Below are positions 46,701 to 54,701 of a stretch of 64,000 bases of DNA, in pieces. The first letter of the stretch is position 1, and each line of letters begins with the position of its first letter. Source of the DNA: Glaciecola sp965660625 (GTDB taxonomy: Bacteria > Pseudomonadota > Gammaproteobacteria > Enterobacterales > Alteromonadaceae); assembly GCA_965660625.1 (NCBI GenBank), contig CBFIAR010000002.1, positions 1 to 64,000 of the forward strand, given 5' to 3'. The notes beneath the pieces were generated by a model. It had not been told where the DNA came from, made no database searches, and saw only the letters and a list, made by a program, of their open reading frames with translations. The translations under genes and the position numbers were made by a program.

Positions 46701-46914
46701 TTTATCGACAACATTCACCACGGTAGGAGGGCTTATTCCGTTATTGCTATTTTCGCAAGGCTCTTTTTGGCCACCTCTGGCCGTTGTACTGGCGGGAGGG
46801 GTAGGTTTTTCTGTTATTCTGTCACTAGTTTTTACTCCCACACTCGTGGCAATGATGTGTAGACTGCGCACTAGCAAACTACAACGACGGGCGCAAAAAG
46901 CAGCTAATGCCTAA
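43771..46914 (+). CDS. RND efflux permease
   Basis: This 1047-aa proton-driven pump has the RND layout of twelve helices and two large periplasmic loops. The proton-relay acidic residues in helix 4 are seen in GLLIDNAIVITDEI. SYPGASPERVEALVSDVLED near the N-terminus and the second-half GSAGLIGVAINGSIVVIAAI show the internal duplication, the latter lacking acidic residues as usual. It belongs to the HAE1/MdtBC-like broad group, with no heavy-metal signature that I can see. Its stop overlaps a 41-codon small gene by eight bases, and DUF2982 follows. Confidence 0.93.
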   Translation: MPNSQNKSPWYTTFFRSGHLLALSIIIILVAGLSALSSLPRLEDPRIDLRVVLILTSYPGASPERVEALVSDVLEDELRELYEIKEIKSTSKAGFSSLLVELQDWVDDSSNQQIFSKIRDSLENASARLPLGASKPLLEDKRGATAFTMLISIDAENPDTTSLSVSGRLASELVDRVRNVPGTELVRLYGNPIEEIVVALNPQALAAAGLSIGQVSERIRSADSKLPAGVLRTDQKNIRVQVAEPLENLDIVANIPLVTADGSYLRLADVATIEQSWQTPEREFAFVDGQRTTFMAARMQSTVRIDQWTEEVKRKIADFNTEFDGTSRANIVFEQNEYTQARLTELTENLLLGSLVVMLVILVFMGARATWIVGLALPLCAAFAIFSLSFFDQQIHQMSIFGIIIAIGLLIDNAIVITDEIRLNLLDQNITRLQALEKSVKHLFSPLLASTLTTVLGFMPIFLLTGNIGDFIGAIAISVVMALLGSLAISLTVIAALAARYLPRDGGAGHAWYRRGWQMPGVSHQFSRLLGKLIKQPLLMLPLISIFCLSGFVLSQQLPSVFFPSADRNQFEIYVWLPNGTSISQTQQVAQHIDVLIRNKQEVHQVTWFVGASTPSIYYNQVMSRDNSPEFANAVVTTNSITEAAALIPILQSELQDAYPKAQIVVRPFGQGPPIPAPIEVDIFGPDINTLNVLGEQVRLAMTKIPGITQTIASITTGEPELQYDVSENDSYIAQLSLTEIAKQLQLALAGTTGGSVLQGTEELPVRVRVNDYQRGSMQELDALPLMNQELMQSGASIGMASLGEFTLVPSISGITRLDGERVNKVQAFLLQGVPAIDASEQLRNLLENGDFVLPEGYRIKMAGDADEQQQALGQLATYAPVLLVLMIAALILTFNSVRFAAVIGMVAVLSVGLGMFSLWVSGLPIGFNPLLGSAGLIGVAINGSIVVIAAINGNAKAKSGDTKAIVEETMSCSRHILSTTFTTVGGLIPLLLFSQGSFWPPLAVVLAGGVGFSVILSLVFTPTLVAMMCRLRTSKLQRRAQKAANA

Positions 46915-47032
46915 ATTTCTCAAAGACATTAAACAATGGTGGCATACAGATTGCGCTTTTTGCCGCCGTTCACGTTTAATAGTGATATGGGGCTTAATTA
47001 TGTTGGTATTCTATTTATATGTCTGGAACTAA
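46907..47032 (+). CDS. 41-aa single-span small membrane protein
   Basis: A short frame begins eight bases before the end of the RND permease gene and ends fourteen bases inside the DUF2982 gene. This double overlap suggests translational coupling. The product starts MPKFLKDIKQWWHTDCAFCR, is basic and Trp-rich, has a CxxC motif, and then one hydrophobic helix (LIVIWGLIMLVFYLYVW). I have a weak recollection of similar proteins preceding DUF2982 genes. Its function is unknown, but a helper of the efflux pump or of the DUF2982 membrane protein is possible. Confidence 0.6.
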   Translation: MPKFLKDIKQWWHTDCAFCRRSRLIVIWGLIMLVFYLYVWN

Positions 47033-47717
47033 ATTCGAATCTGAATCGATTTTTATCAAAGCAGCATCAACTCATAATGCAATGACCTCGATTTTAATCG
47101 GGTCTACTTTGGTATTAGTGGGGGCACTCGCCTGTATTTTGTTACCTGCGTTATTTTTTCTTCCCGGTGTTTTTATTATCAGTGGCGGTATCGTCGGCCT
47201 TATTATCGGTTGGTTTAAATTACAGGAGCCAAAACACAGCCTAGAGTTAACGCGCGAGCATATCATTTACTACCACCGCCGCGGTAAATGGCGAATTTCA
47301 TGGGAAAACATTCAACGCGTTGATGTCCCTCGGATAAGCAAAGGTATCAAACAGGTTGAGTTAGAAATGATTGGCTTTAGATTGCGCGATGCTGACGTTT
47401 TTCTCGACGAAATATCACCTCGTCTTATCACCTACCTATTGATGGAACAACGTCCGTTGACCATGCAAAATCGCGACGCCAACTGTGCGTCAGGGCAATG
47501 TTACGGCGCTGATATGATTGAAGATGAAATGTTTGTGCGTGCTAGTGGTGAGACTATCAAAGGTCTTTCCGCTATGTTTGCTCACCGAATGAGTAAATTG
47601 CGCAATCAATTAGGCTATGACATTTTTATCTCTAGCAATGAAATTGATAGAGAGGCAACGCAATTTATCGGCTTGATTAAAGACTGCCAAGCCACTGCGC
47701 TAAAAACTAAGGTTTAG
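47019..47717 (+). CDS. DUF2982 family membrane protein
   Basis: This 232-aa protein has two closely spaced hydrophobic helices (SILIGSTLVLVGALACILL and LFFLPGVFIISGGIVGLIIG), followed by a cytoplasmic PH-like beta region (ITYHRR-type strand YYHRRGKWRISWENIQRVDV) and a helical C-terminus. I recognise it as DUF2982, a family of Alteromonadales, Vibrio and relatives with no known function. NCASGQCYGADMIEDEMF is a conserved patch. It appears coupled to the preceding 41-aa gene and perhaps to the RND pair. Confidence 0.75.
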   Translation: MSGTKFESESIFIKAASTHNAMTSILIGSTLVLVGALACILLPALFFLPGVFIISGGIVGLIIGWFKLQEPKHSLELTREHIIYYHRRGKWRISWENIQRVDVPRISKGIKQVELEMIGFRLRDADVFLDEISPRLITYLLMEQRPLTMQNRDANCASGQCYGADMIEDEMFVRASGETIKGLSAMFAHRMSKLRNQLGYDIFISSNEIDREATQFIGLIKDCQATALKTKV

Positions 47718-47732
47718 CTTAAAGCATCTTGG

Positions 47733-47960
47733 TTATGTTTTTCGCTGGTCTTGCTGCTTGCTCATGAATCGGGCAGGAGGGACAATAGGAACATGCTTAG
47801 CTTTAACAAATAAGTATATTTTATAGCTAGGTTTACTCTCGAGCATTAACTCGAAAGTTGAATCTTCATTTAATTTAACAGTTTCAGTAGCTTGTGTGAA
47901 AAACAGTAAAAGAAAAAGGATTAATGCCAGTAAAGCACTTATTTTTATTAGTTTAGACAC
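47733..47960 (-). CDS. short exported or membrane-anchored hypothetical protein
   Basis: This product of about 75 residues has a hydrophobic N-terminus (LIKISALLALILFLLLFFTQ) and then VKLNEDSTFELMLESKPSYK and VPIVPPARFMSKQQDQ. It is likely anchored in the membrane facing the periplasm or is a secreted small protein. The open frame runs back into parC, which is implausible. I place the start at GTG 47960, but no clear ribosome-binding site marks it, so the start is uncertain. It is convergent with DUF2982 and divergent from parC. Confidence 0.5.
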   Translation of the reverse strand: MSKLIKISALLALILFLLLFFTQATETVKLNEDSTFELMLESKPSYKIYLFVKAKHVPIVPPARFMSKQQDQRKT

Positions 47961-48108
47961 AAGAATTGTTATGCTGAAAGCGAAAATAATATAACATGGT
48001 GCTAATATAGATCTTGCGGCATCATATGTACGGCGTGTTGGCTTGACAACGGTTTGGCAGCACTGCAGTTTTTTGATTTTATCCAATAACAATAAATAAA
48101 AGTCAATC

Positions 48109-50436
48109 ATGAGCAATGAAATAACCATTAATACCGATGGTATTGAACAACTACCTTTAAGTCGGTTTACTGAAGACGCCTATCTCAACTATTCGATGTA
48201 CGTCATCATGGACAGAGCATTACCGCACATTGGCGATGGACTAAAGCCGGTGCAGCGACGAATTATTTACGCAATGTCTGAGCTTGGGCTGAGCAATAAT
48301 GCTAAATATAAAAAATCTGCTAGAACAGTGGGTGATGTATTAGGTAAATTTCATCCACACGGTGATTCTGCTTGTTACGAAGCCATGGTCTTAATGGCAC
48401 AGCCGTTTTCATATCGATACCCATTAGTTGATGGACAAGGCAACTGGGGAGCGCCCGACGATCCTAAATCGTTTGCAGCGATGCGTTATACAGAATCGCG
48501 ACTGAGCAAATTTAGTGAAGTCTTATTAACTGAATTAGGACAGGGTACAGCAGACTGGCAGCCAAATTTTGACGGTACCTTAGATGAACCCAAAGTACTG
48601 CCTGCTCGCCTTCCACATATCTTACTTAATGGTATTACTGGTATTGCCGTTGGAATGGCTACCGACGTTCCTCCTCACAATGCGCGCGAAATTGCTAATG
48701 CCTGTGCTTTATTGTTAGATAATAGCCGTGCTGAACTAAGTGAACTGCTCGAGCACGTGCAGGGTCCTGATTACCCAACTGACGCTGAAATTATTACACC
48801 GCGCAGTGAAATACAGAAAATTTACGAAACTGGCCGCGGCTCAATCAAAATGCGTGCTGTTTACCATGAAGAAGCAGGTGATATCATTGTTACTGCGCTT
48901 CCGCATCAGGCTTCAGGCGGTAAAGTGTTAGAGCAGATTGCTGGGCAAATGCAGGCTAAAAAGTTGCCAATGGTTAGCGATTTGCGCGACGAATCTGATC
49001 ACGAAAACCCAACGCGCTTATTAATCACACCTCGCTCCAACCGCGTTGATATTCATCAGTTGATGCAACACTTATTTGCAACAACCGATTTAGAAAAAAG
49101 TTATCGTGTTAATATCAATATGATTGGTCTTGATGGTCGTCCACAGGTGAAAGACCTACGTTCTATTCTCAATGAATGGTTGATATTTAGAAAGGACACG
49201 GTAACACGTCGTTTACAATATCGATTAGACAAAATATTAGCACGTTTGCATATTCTAGAAGGTTTACTCATCGCGTTTTTGAATATTGATGAAATTATTC
49301 ACATTATTCGAACCGAAGAAAAACCAAAACCAGTTTTAATGGAGCGCTTTGGGCTAACTGATACGCAAGCCGAAGCTATCTTAGAACTAAAACTACGCCA
49401 TTTAGCAAAGCTAGAAGAATTTAAGATAAAGGGCGAGCAAGAAGAGCTCGCTAAAGAGCGTGATGGTCTGCAACTCCTTCTGGGCTCTGAGCGACGCTTG
49501 AAGACATTAATTAAGAAAGAAATCTTGGCCGATGCAGAAACATATGGTGATGACCGTCGCAGTCCCATTGTTGAGCGCGCGGAATCTAAAGCGATATCTG
49601 AGAAAGAACTTGTTCCTTCTGAGCCAGTAACGGTAGTTGTATCTGACAAAGGGTGGGCTCGATGTGCAAAAGGGCATGATATTGATGTTGAAGGCCTGAG
49701 TTATAAATCGGGCGATAAGTTTTTGTGCAGTGCTAAGGGCCGCAGTACTCAACTCGTTGCTTTTATCGACTCATCAGGTCGTGCATTCTCGTGTGATGCG
49801 CATGCATTGCCTTCCGCACGCAGCCAAGGTGAACCTTTGACTGGCCGCTTTAGCATTGTGGGCGGCGAAAATATTGAACATGTCATTATGGCTGCTGACG
49901 ATAAACAATATTTGTTTGGTTCTGATGCAGGCTATGGTTTTGTCGGTCAATTTTCTGATATGTTAAGTAAAGCTAAGGCTGGAAAAGCCTTTGTTTCTCT
50001 GCCAAGTGCAGCCAAAGTTATTCGCCCTCAACCGGTAACTGATGTCAAAACTGACTGGTGTTTGTGCATCTCTAATGAAGGGAGAATGTTGTTGTTCCCA
50101 CTGAGAGACTTGCCCGTGTTAGGCAAAGGGAAAGGCAATAAGTTAATGAACATTCCTTCAGCAAAGGCAAAAATGCGCGAAGAATACTTAACGGTGCTCA
50201 GCGTTGTACCAGAAGGTGCTGATATTAAAGTATTTGCTGGCAAACGCGGCATGACCTTAACTTCAAGTGACTTAACTCACTATCAAGGCGAACGTGGTCG
50301 CAGAGGCAATAAACTCCCTCGTGGTTTACAGCGAGTAGATTCGGTTGAAATAGACTCAGCGAAAGCAATTGTTGAGCCAATAATTGAAGATATTCAAGCT
50401 GAAGATTTAAGCAGTGGAACATCACCTAGCGAATAA
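48109..50436 (+). CDS. parC: DNA topoisomerase IV subunit A
   Basis: ParC forms the DNA-cleaving subunit of topoisomerase IV, which unlinks daughter chromosomes. The 775-aa protein has a catalytic Tyr127 in AAMRYTESRLSK. The quinolone-resistance region HPHGDSACYEAMV keeps Ser87 and Glu91 (E. coli Ser80 and Glu84), so the wild-type, susceptible residues are present. The C-terminal domain contains degenerate blades such as GKGNKLMNIPSAKA. parE is not adjacent in this window. The toxin gene named parE at 22979 is unrelated. Confidence 0.97.
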   Translation: MSNEITINTDGIEQLPLSRFTEDAYLNYSMYVIMDRALPHIGDGLKPVQRRIIYAMSELGLSNNAKYKKSARTVGDVLGKFHPHGDSACYEAMVLMAQPFSYRYPLVDGQGNWGAPDDPKSFAAMRYTESRLSKFSEVLLTELGQGTADWQPNFDGTLDEPKVLPARLPHILLNGITGIAVGMATDVPPHNAREIANACALLLDNSRAELSELLEHVQGPDYPTDAEIITPRSEIQKIYETGRGSIKMRAVYHEEAGDIIVTALPHQASGGKVLEQIAGQMQAKKLPMVSDLRDESDHENPTRLLITPRSNRVDIHQLMQHLFATTDLEKSYRVNINMIGLDGRPQVKDLRSILNEWLIFRKDTVTRRLQYRLDKILARLHILEGLLIAFLNIDEIIHIIRTEEKPKPVLMERFGLTDTQAEAILELKLRHLAKLEEFKIKGEQEELAKERDGLQLLLGSERRLKTLIKKEILADAETYGDDRRSPIVERAESKAISEKELVPSEPVTVVVSDKGWARCAKGHDIDVEGLSYKSGDKFLCSAKGRSTQLVAFIDSSGRAFSCDAHALPSARSQGEPLTGRFSIVGGENIEHVIMAADDKQYLFGSDAGYGFVGQFSDMLSKAKAGKAFVSLPSAAKVIRPQPVTDVKTDWCLCISNEGRMLLFPLRDLPVLGKGKGNKLMNIPSAKAKMREEYLTVLSVVPEGADIKVFAGKRGMTLTSSDLTHYQGERGRRGNKLPRGLQRVDSVEIDSAKAIVEPIIEDIQAEDLSSGTSPSE

Positions 50437-50503
50437 CAAAGTGAGGGCATTCTGGATATGTGAAAGGGCACATTAAGGGTAAGTGCCATGTGCTTTGCCC
50501 TGA

Positions 50504-50920
50504 TTATTTACTCGACTTCTCGTATAGCCATTTTAATATATCGCGCCAGCTAATAACCCCGATCGGGTGTTTGTTACTATCAACAACAGGTAAGCAGGAA
50601 ATTTTATTTTCATAAAAAATCTGTATGACTGTTTTAAGAGAGGCATGTTCAGTAATAACAACAGGCTCTCTTTTGACTATCTGATGCACTCGCTTATTTA
50701 ATGTCGCTAAGTCTTTGACAGTTGCAGAAGGCTTGTCTATGTTAGGATGAATCGCTTTAGTATAATCTCGATCGGATATAACGGCGGCCATTTCATTTTT
50801 ATCATTAATCACCATAAGGTGATGGAATGAGTTCTGCTCAAACAATTCTTTTACCCGCAGTAATCTGTCGTCGATATGCACCGTGATCACGTTCTTCGAC
50901 ATTAAATCTTGAATTTTCAA
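50504..50920 (-). CDS. two-CBS-domain protein
   Basis: This 138-aa protein consists of a CBS domain pair and nothing else. The first begins IQDLMSKNVITVHIDDRLLR and includes HHLMVINDKNEMAAVISDRD. The second has EPVVITEHASLKTVIQIFYE and SCLPVVDSNKHPIGVISWRD. Such Bateman modules bind adenine nucleotides or cyclic dinucleotides and regulate partners in trans. No partner is adjacent. It is convergent with parC. Confidence 0.88.
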   Translation of the reverse strand: MKIQDLMSKNVITVHIDDRLLRVKELFEQNSFHHLMVINDKNEMAAVISDRDYTKAIHPNIDKPSATVKDLATLNKRVHQIVKREPVVITEHASLKTVIQIFYENKISCLPVVDSNKHPIGVISWRDILKWLYEKSSK

Positions 50921-51271
50921 GTGTGTTCTACCTGTATTTATTTTGGCTATATCGATCTTAATATTTTAGCCAGATGCAGACACATAGACAACGTAATAAT
51001 GTTAAAAGGCTTAGATGAGTGTCGAGGGGTGATACAGTGCCAGTGATACCAAGCCAGTAAAGATATTTTCCTGCAAGGTTAAGCATGCTTTTTGCTCGCT
51101 GCTTCGCATTAGGTTTATCTATGATAAATATGGGAGGTGAAGCATCCGCTAACCCACTTAAACTATCTATCAAATGAAAAATTGGAAAAACAAGTAAGAT
51201 AGTTATTCGTTAGCTACAGTGTTTGGTTACAATAGTGATTCATTCGTGTACGTTCACTTTTTTAGGTTTAT
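50921..51271. other. intergenic region upstream of DUF3087
   Basis: This 351-base divergent gap contains a 71-codon minus-strand frame (50958-51173, TTG start) without a ribosome-binding site, which I do not accept as a gene. No other structure is evident. Confidence 0.4.
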
Positions 51272-51778
51272 ATGAAACTCATCAAGATAAATAAAGACCG
51301 TTATCGCCGCCATTTAAACTATGTCATCGTTGCCTGCGTGGCTTCATTACTTATCGGTAGCTTGGGCATTTCGCAATTTTTAATCGCACTATTTCCTGAC
51401 GAAAGCGGTAGTCATTTTTACTGGAATCTATCAGGCGTTGTGATTACAAGCTTAACAATTGGCTTATTGCTCAACAAGTATAAGTCCCATGATTTTATGA
51501 CTGAAGTGGCGTATGTGTGGGAATTAAAGAAAGCGCTTAATAGAATAAATCGAAGAATGTTGAAATTAAAAGCAGCAGCACAAGAGGGCGATGTAGATGC
51601 AATGTTTGCGATTAACTACAGTTATGCAGGCTCTCGCCTTTTATGGCAGTTGGACGATAACACGATCATCATGGACCAGCTTGCTATCGACCAAGCCAAC
51701 CTTGATAGCTTGGCTGCGAAATATCATGTGACGCTGAATATTGAAAAATATGATGACAGTGTTTTGAAGAAATTTTGA
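51272..51778 (+). CDS. DUF3087 family membrane protein
   Basis: This 168-aa protein has two hydrophobic helices (YVIVACVASLLIGSLGISQF and LSGVVITSLTIGLLLN) and then a soluble, mostly helical domain (LKKALNRINRRMLKLKAAAQ). It matches my recollection of DUF3087, common in gammaproteobacteria and uncharacterised. It is monocistronic and closed by an exceptionally strong hairpin terminator. Confidence 0.78.
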   Translation: MKLIKINKDRYRRHLNYVIVACVASLLIGSLGISQFLIALFPDESGSHFYWNLSGVVITSLTIGLLLNKYKSHDFMTEVAYVWELKKALNRINRRMLKLKAAAQEGDVDAMFAINYSYAGSRLLWQLDDNTIIMDQLAIDQANLDSLAAKYHVTLNIEKYDDSVLKKF

Positions 51779-51785
51779 ACAAAAT

Positions 51786-51825
51786 AAAAAAGGGGGCAGG
51801 GTTAATTAACCCTGCCCCCTTTTTT
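51786..51825. terminator. perfect palindromic bidirectional terminator
   Basis: AAAAAAGGGGGCAGGGTTAA is followed by its exact reverse complement, giving a 20-bp palindrome with T-runs on both strands. It serves DUF3087 on the plus strand and the broken small gene on the minus strand. Confidence 0.93.
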
Positions 51826-52084
51826 ATCTATTTGCCTTTTCTTCTTTGATTCTACCCATATCTTCATCGTTGGCTCTATCACCAATAACTTCGTTCCTGT
51901 AATTCTCTGGTGTAACTGTGGGTAGCAACTTGCCAAAGCCTTGTAGACGTCTTCTTGGGTTCAGCATCGTTAACCGCGTCAGTAACAGGTTGTTAGGGTA
52001 CATAATGATCTCTTGTTCATCGGTAAATCGGACATTACGTTTTCCAGTAGGGATTGAGAAGATTGTACGCTACTTGCTATGCAT
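51824..52084 (-). pseudogene. 86-codon small gene interrupted by an amber codon at position 5
   Basis: An ATG at 52084 preceded by GGAG (nine bases) reads M-H-S-K, then TAG, then 81 uninterrupted sense codons in the same frame: RTIFSIPTGKRNVRFTDEQE, MYPNNLLLTRLTMLNPRRRL, QGFGKLLPTVTPENYRNEVI and a charged tail. The stop overlaps the strong terminator. The composition is fully protein-like and soluble. One CAG-to-TAG change would explain the break. An internal ATG with AAGAG upstream could still produce 59 residues. I do not recognise the family. Confidence 0.5.
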
Positions 52085-52191
52085 TTTAGTATGCTCCGTG
52101 GCTAAAGTATTATCAAATAAACCAAATAAAAGTATGCAAATATAATTTTTAACGATATATAGTGGCGTCATATATGTTACCAAGGAAAAAT

Positions 52192-53097
52192 ATGAAAATC
52201 GCAATTTTGTCGCGTAATCCTAAGCTTTATTCTACTAGAAGATTTGTCGAGGCTGGTGAAAAATTAGGCCATGAGGTCGATATTATCGATACAATGCATT
52301 GCTATATGGATGTGACTAGCAGTCGACCTTCAGTGCGCTACAAAGGTAAAGCTTTACCACGCTATGATGCCGTCATCCCAAGAATTGGAGCATCTGTTAC
52401 CTTCTACGGTACTTCTGTAGTTCGTCAGTTCGAAATGATGGGGACGTTTTCAATCAATGAATCTGTTGCGATTAGTCGCTCAAGAGATAAGTTACGCTCA
52501 CTGCAGTTGTTGTCTCGCAAAGGTATCGGTATGCCGAGAACGGGATTTGCCAATCACCCAGATAGGATTGACGATTTAATTAAGAACGTGGGTGGTGCGC
52601 CTGTTGTCATTAAGTTACTTGAAGGTACGCAAGGTATCGGGGTGGTATTAGCTGATACTGCCAAAACCGCTGAAGCTATTATTGAAGCATTCATGGGACT
52701 AAAAGCAAGTATTTTAGTACAAGAATATATAGAAGAAGCGGGTGGTGCAGACATTCGCTGTCTTGTTGTCGGTGGTAAAGTCATTGCAGCGATGAAGCGT
52801 CAAGGCGCACCGGGGGAATTTCGCTCTAACTTGCATAGAGGAGGCTCAGCAAGCTTGGTTCGCTTGTCACCAGCCGAAAGAAAAACAGCCGTTGATGCAG
52901 CAAAAACGATGGGTTTGAATATGTGTGGTGTTGACATTTTACGCTCAAAAAATGGTCCGATGGTAATGGAAGTAAATTCCTCGCCTGGACTAGAAGGCAT
53001 CGAAACTGCGACCGGCAAAGACATTGCAAGCATGATCATCGAATTCATTGCGAACACAGCTACGCCGAACAGAACGAAAACCAAAGGTAAAGGCTGA
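52192..53097 (+). CDS. rimK: RimK-type ATP-grasp glutamate ligase
   Basis: RimK adds glutamate residues to the C-terminus of ribosomal protein S6 and can make poly-alpha-glutamate. The 301-aa product has the E. coli length and starts MKIAILSRNPKLYST. ATP-grasp motifs include PVVIKLLEGTQGIGVVLA, LVQEYIEEAGGADIRCLVVG and GVDILRSKNGPMVMEVNSSP. An in-frame codon 30 bases earlier exists, but AAGGA lies six bases before the ATG at 52192. The next gene starts two bases after its stop and encodes a zinc deacylase, then a retropepsin-like protein, forming a compact set. Confidence 0.95.
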   Translation: MKIAILSRNPKLYSTRRFVEAGEKLGHEVDIIDTMHCYMDVTSSRPSVRYKGKALPRYDAVIPRIGASVTFYGTSVVRQFEMMGTFSINESVAISRSRDKLRSLQLLSRKGIGMPRTGFANHPDRIDDLIKNVGGAPVVIKLLEGTQGIGVVLADTAKTAEAIIEAFMGLKASILVQEYIEEAGGADIRCLVVGGKVIAAMKRQGAPGEFRSNLHRGGSASLVRLSPAERKTAVDAAKTMGLNMCGVDILRSKNGPMVMEVNSSPGLEGIETATGKDIASMIIEFIANTATPNRTKTKGKG

Positions 53098-53099
53098 AC

Positions 53100-54116
53100 A
53101 TGAAACGCCAAAACTTTCTAATTGGCGGTGAGGTTATTAAACCGGGTGAGCAAAAGCGTTTACGGTTGCTAATGCCTCCTTTGTATACCGCTACTACTCT
53201 AGGAATTCCTGTCTTTGTGCTACATGGTAAGCGTCCTGGGCCCGTTTTGTTCGTGAGCGCTGCTATTCACGGTGATGAATTAAACGGTATTGAGATTGTG
53301 AGTCGTCTGATTAAAGCTCGTGCAATAAAAAACCTGCGTGGTACGCTCATAGCGATACCGATGGTGAATGTGTATGGTGTTCTCAATCAAAGTCGTTATT
53401 TACCTGACCGCCGAGATTTGAATCGTTGCTTCCCTGGCAGCAAAAAGGGTTCGCTTGCTGGTCGTATTGCCCGCTTATTTTTGGATGAAATTGTTAGTAA
53501 GTGTGATTACGGTATTGATCTTCATACCGGCGCTATACATCGTTCTAACTTGCCACAAATACGTGCGAATCTCGACGATCCTGCAACATTGGAAATGGCG
53601 GAGGCATTTGGTGTCCCTGTGTTGTTGAACGCTGATATTCGTGACGGCTCATTGCGCCAAGCTGCAGCTGATGAGGGTGCCAAGGTGCTGCTTTATGAAG
53701 CCGGCGAGGCATTGCGTTATGATGAGTTTTCAATTGCAGCGGGTGTAAAGGGTATTATAAAAGTAATGCGTCATATCGGTATGTTGAATAAAACCAAATC
53801 GGTAGGACATAGCATCAAGCCATTCGTCGCAAGACAAAGTGGTTGGGTTAGGGCTAATGAAAGCGGTTTTGTTATGCACAAAGCGCAGCTAGGTGATCAC
53901 GTAGTGAAGGGGGACGTACTTGCGGTTATCTCTAACCCTTTCGGAGAGCAATTGGGGATAATTGATTCACCTAGTACAGGCGTGGTGATTGGCAAACAAA
54001 ATATCCCCTTAGCGCAAGAGGGCGAAGCGATATATCACATCGCATACTTTAAGAAACCTAATGAAGTAGCTGAACATGTGGAATTGTTGCAAGACAATTT
54101 GGATGTAATTGATTAA
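53100..54116 (+). CDS. succinylglutamate desuccinylase/aspartoacylase family hydrolase
   Basis: This 338-aa zinc hydrolase belongs to the M14-like AstE/AspA superfamily. The metal-binding HGDELNG near residue 58 is followed by RDLNRCFPG (substrate carboxylate-binding Arg) and DLHTG with the third ligand, with a likely catalytic Glu in LLYEAGEALRYD. A C-terminal beta domain (GWVRANESGFVMHKAQLGDH) is lipoyl-like. It is encoded directly after rimK. In this context it is more likely to act on N-acyl or gamma/alpha-glutamyl groups linked to RimK than in arginine catabolism, although AstE itself is otherwise missing here. Confidence 0.9.
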   Translation: MKRQNFLIGGEVIKPGEQKRLRLLMPPLYTATTLGIPVFVLHGKRPGPVLFVSAAIHGDELNGIEIVSRLIKARAIKNLRGTLIAIPMVNVYGVLNQSRYLPDRRDLNRCFPGSKKGSLAGRIARLFLDEIVSKCDYGIDLHTGAIHRSNLPQIRANLDDPATLEMAEAFGVPVLLNADIRDGSLRQAAADEGAKVLLYEAGEALRYDEFSIAAGVKGIIKVMRHIGMLNKTKSVGHSIKPFVARQSGWVRANESGFVMHKAQLGDHVVKGDVLAVISNPFGEQLGIIDSPSTGVVIGKQNIPLAQEGEAIYHIAYFKKPNEVAEHVELLQDNLDVID

Positions 54117-54160
54117 ACAGCAGGTACAAATGCTTAACCTTTATTACTGAGAAGTTTACA

Positions 54161-54592
54161 ATGAATAAGAAGCTTACGGTTGGAACTCTGGAACAATGCG
54201 ACCTTCCTGAACTAGGTATAAAAGGCCTCCATGTTCGAGTTGATACAGGCGCTACGACGTCATCTTTGCATGTTGATAATATTGAAGAAATTGATGTTGG
54301 AGAGGACACTTGGATAAAGTTCGATATTCACCCAGATATTCATGACGTGAAAAAGCTTATCCGTTGCGAAGCCAAAGTAGCAGGTCAGCGCAAAGTAAAA
54401 AGCTCAACCGCAACACGGCAGCGCCGCTACGTTATTGAAACAGATATCGTGATGGCGGGAGAGCGTTGGCAAATTCAATTGACCCTAACTGACCGCTCAG
54501 AAATGACTTACCTAATGCTATTTGGACGTGAAGCAATGGCTGGCAGATTTATTGTCGATCCAGAGTTAGAATATTTGCTCAATGAGGGATAA
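54161..54592 (+). CDS. retropepsin-like aspartic protease, RimB-type (Zn_protease family)
   Basis: This 143-aa protein contains the aspartic-protease flap strand HVRVDTGATTSSLHV with the D-T-G triad. The family is often labelled 'ATP-dependent zinc protease' and is linked to rimK genes (RimB in Pseudomonas). It has no signal peptide. The C-terminal LMLFGREAMAGRFIVDP is the second family signature. One copy of the domain implies a homodimer. It closes the rimK-deacylase-protease set and may process or regulate glutamylated S6 (inference). Confidence 0.85.
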   Translation: MNKKLTVGTLEQCDLPELGIKGLHVRVDTGATTSSLHVDNIEEIDVGEDTWIKFDIHPDIHDVKKLIRCEAKVAGQRKVKSSTATRQRRYVIETDIVMAGERWQIQLTLTDRSEMTYLMLFGREAMAGRFIVDPELEYLLNEG

Positions 54593-54701
54593 TGCTTAGC
54601 CAAGGCTAGGTTGCTAGCCTTGTACATAGGAATAATTAATATCTCACACTAAGCTAAACAAGGCTCATTTATGGTGTAAATGCGTCTCTTCTTTATGATG
54701 C

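Noticed and set aside
50465..50501. Hairpin between parC and the CBS gene (GGGCACAT paired with ATGTGC and GCCC)
   Set aside because: The stem is interrupted by a three-base bulge and lacks a T-run on either strand, so I do not call a terminator.
50958..51173. 71-codon minus-strand frame
   Set aside because: TTG start, no ribosome-binding site, no recognised family, and it ends in an odd Cys/Leu-rich tail. Probably chance.
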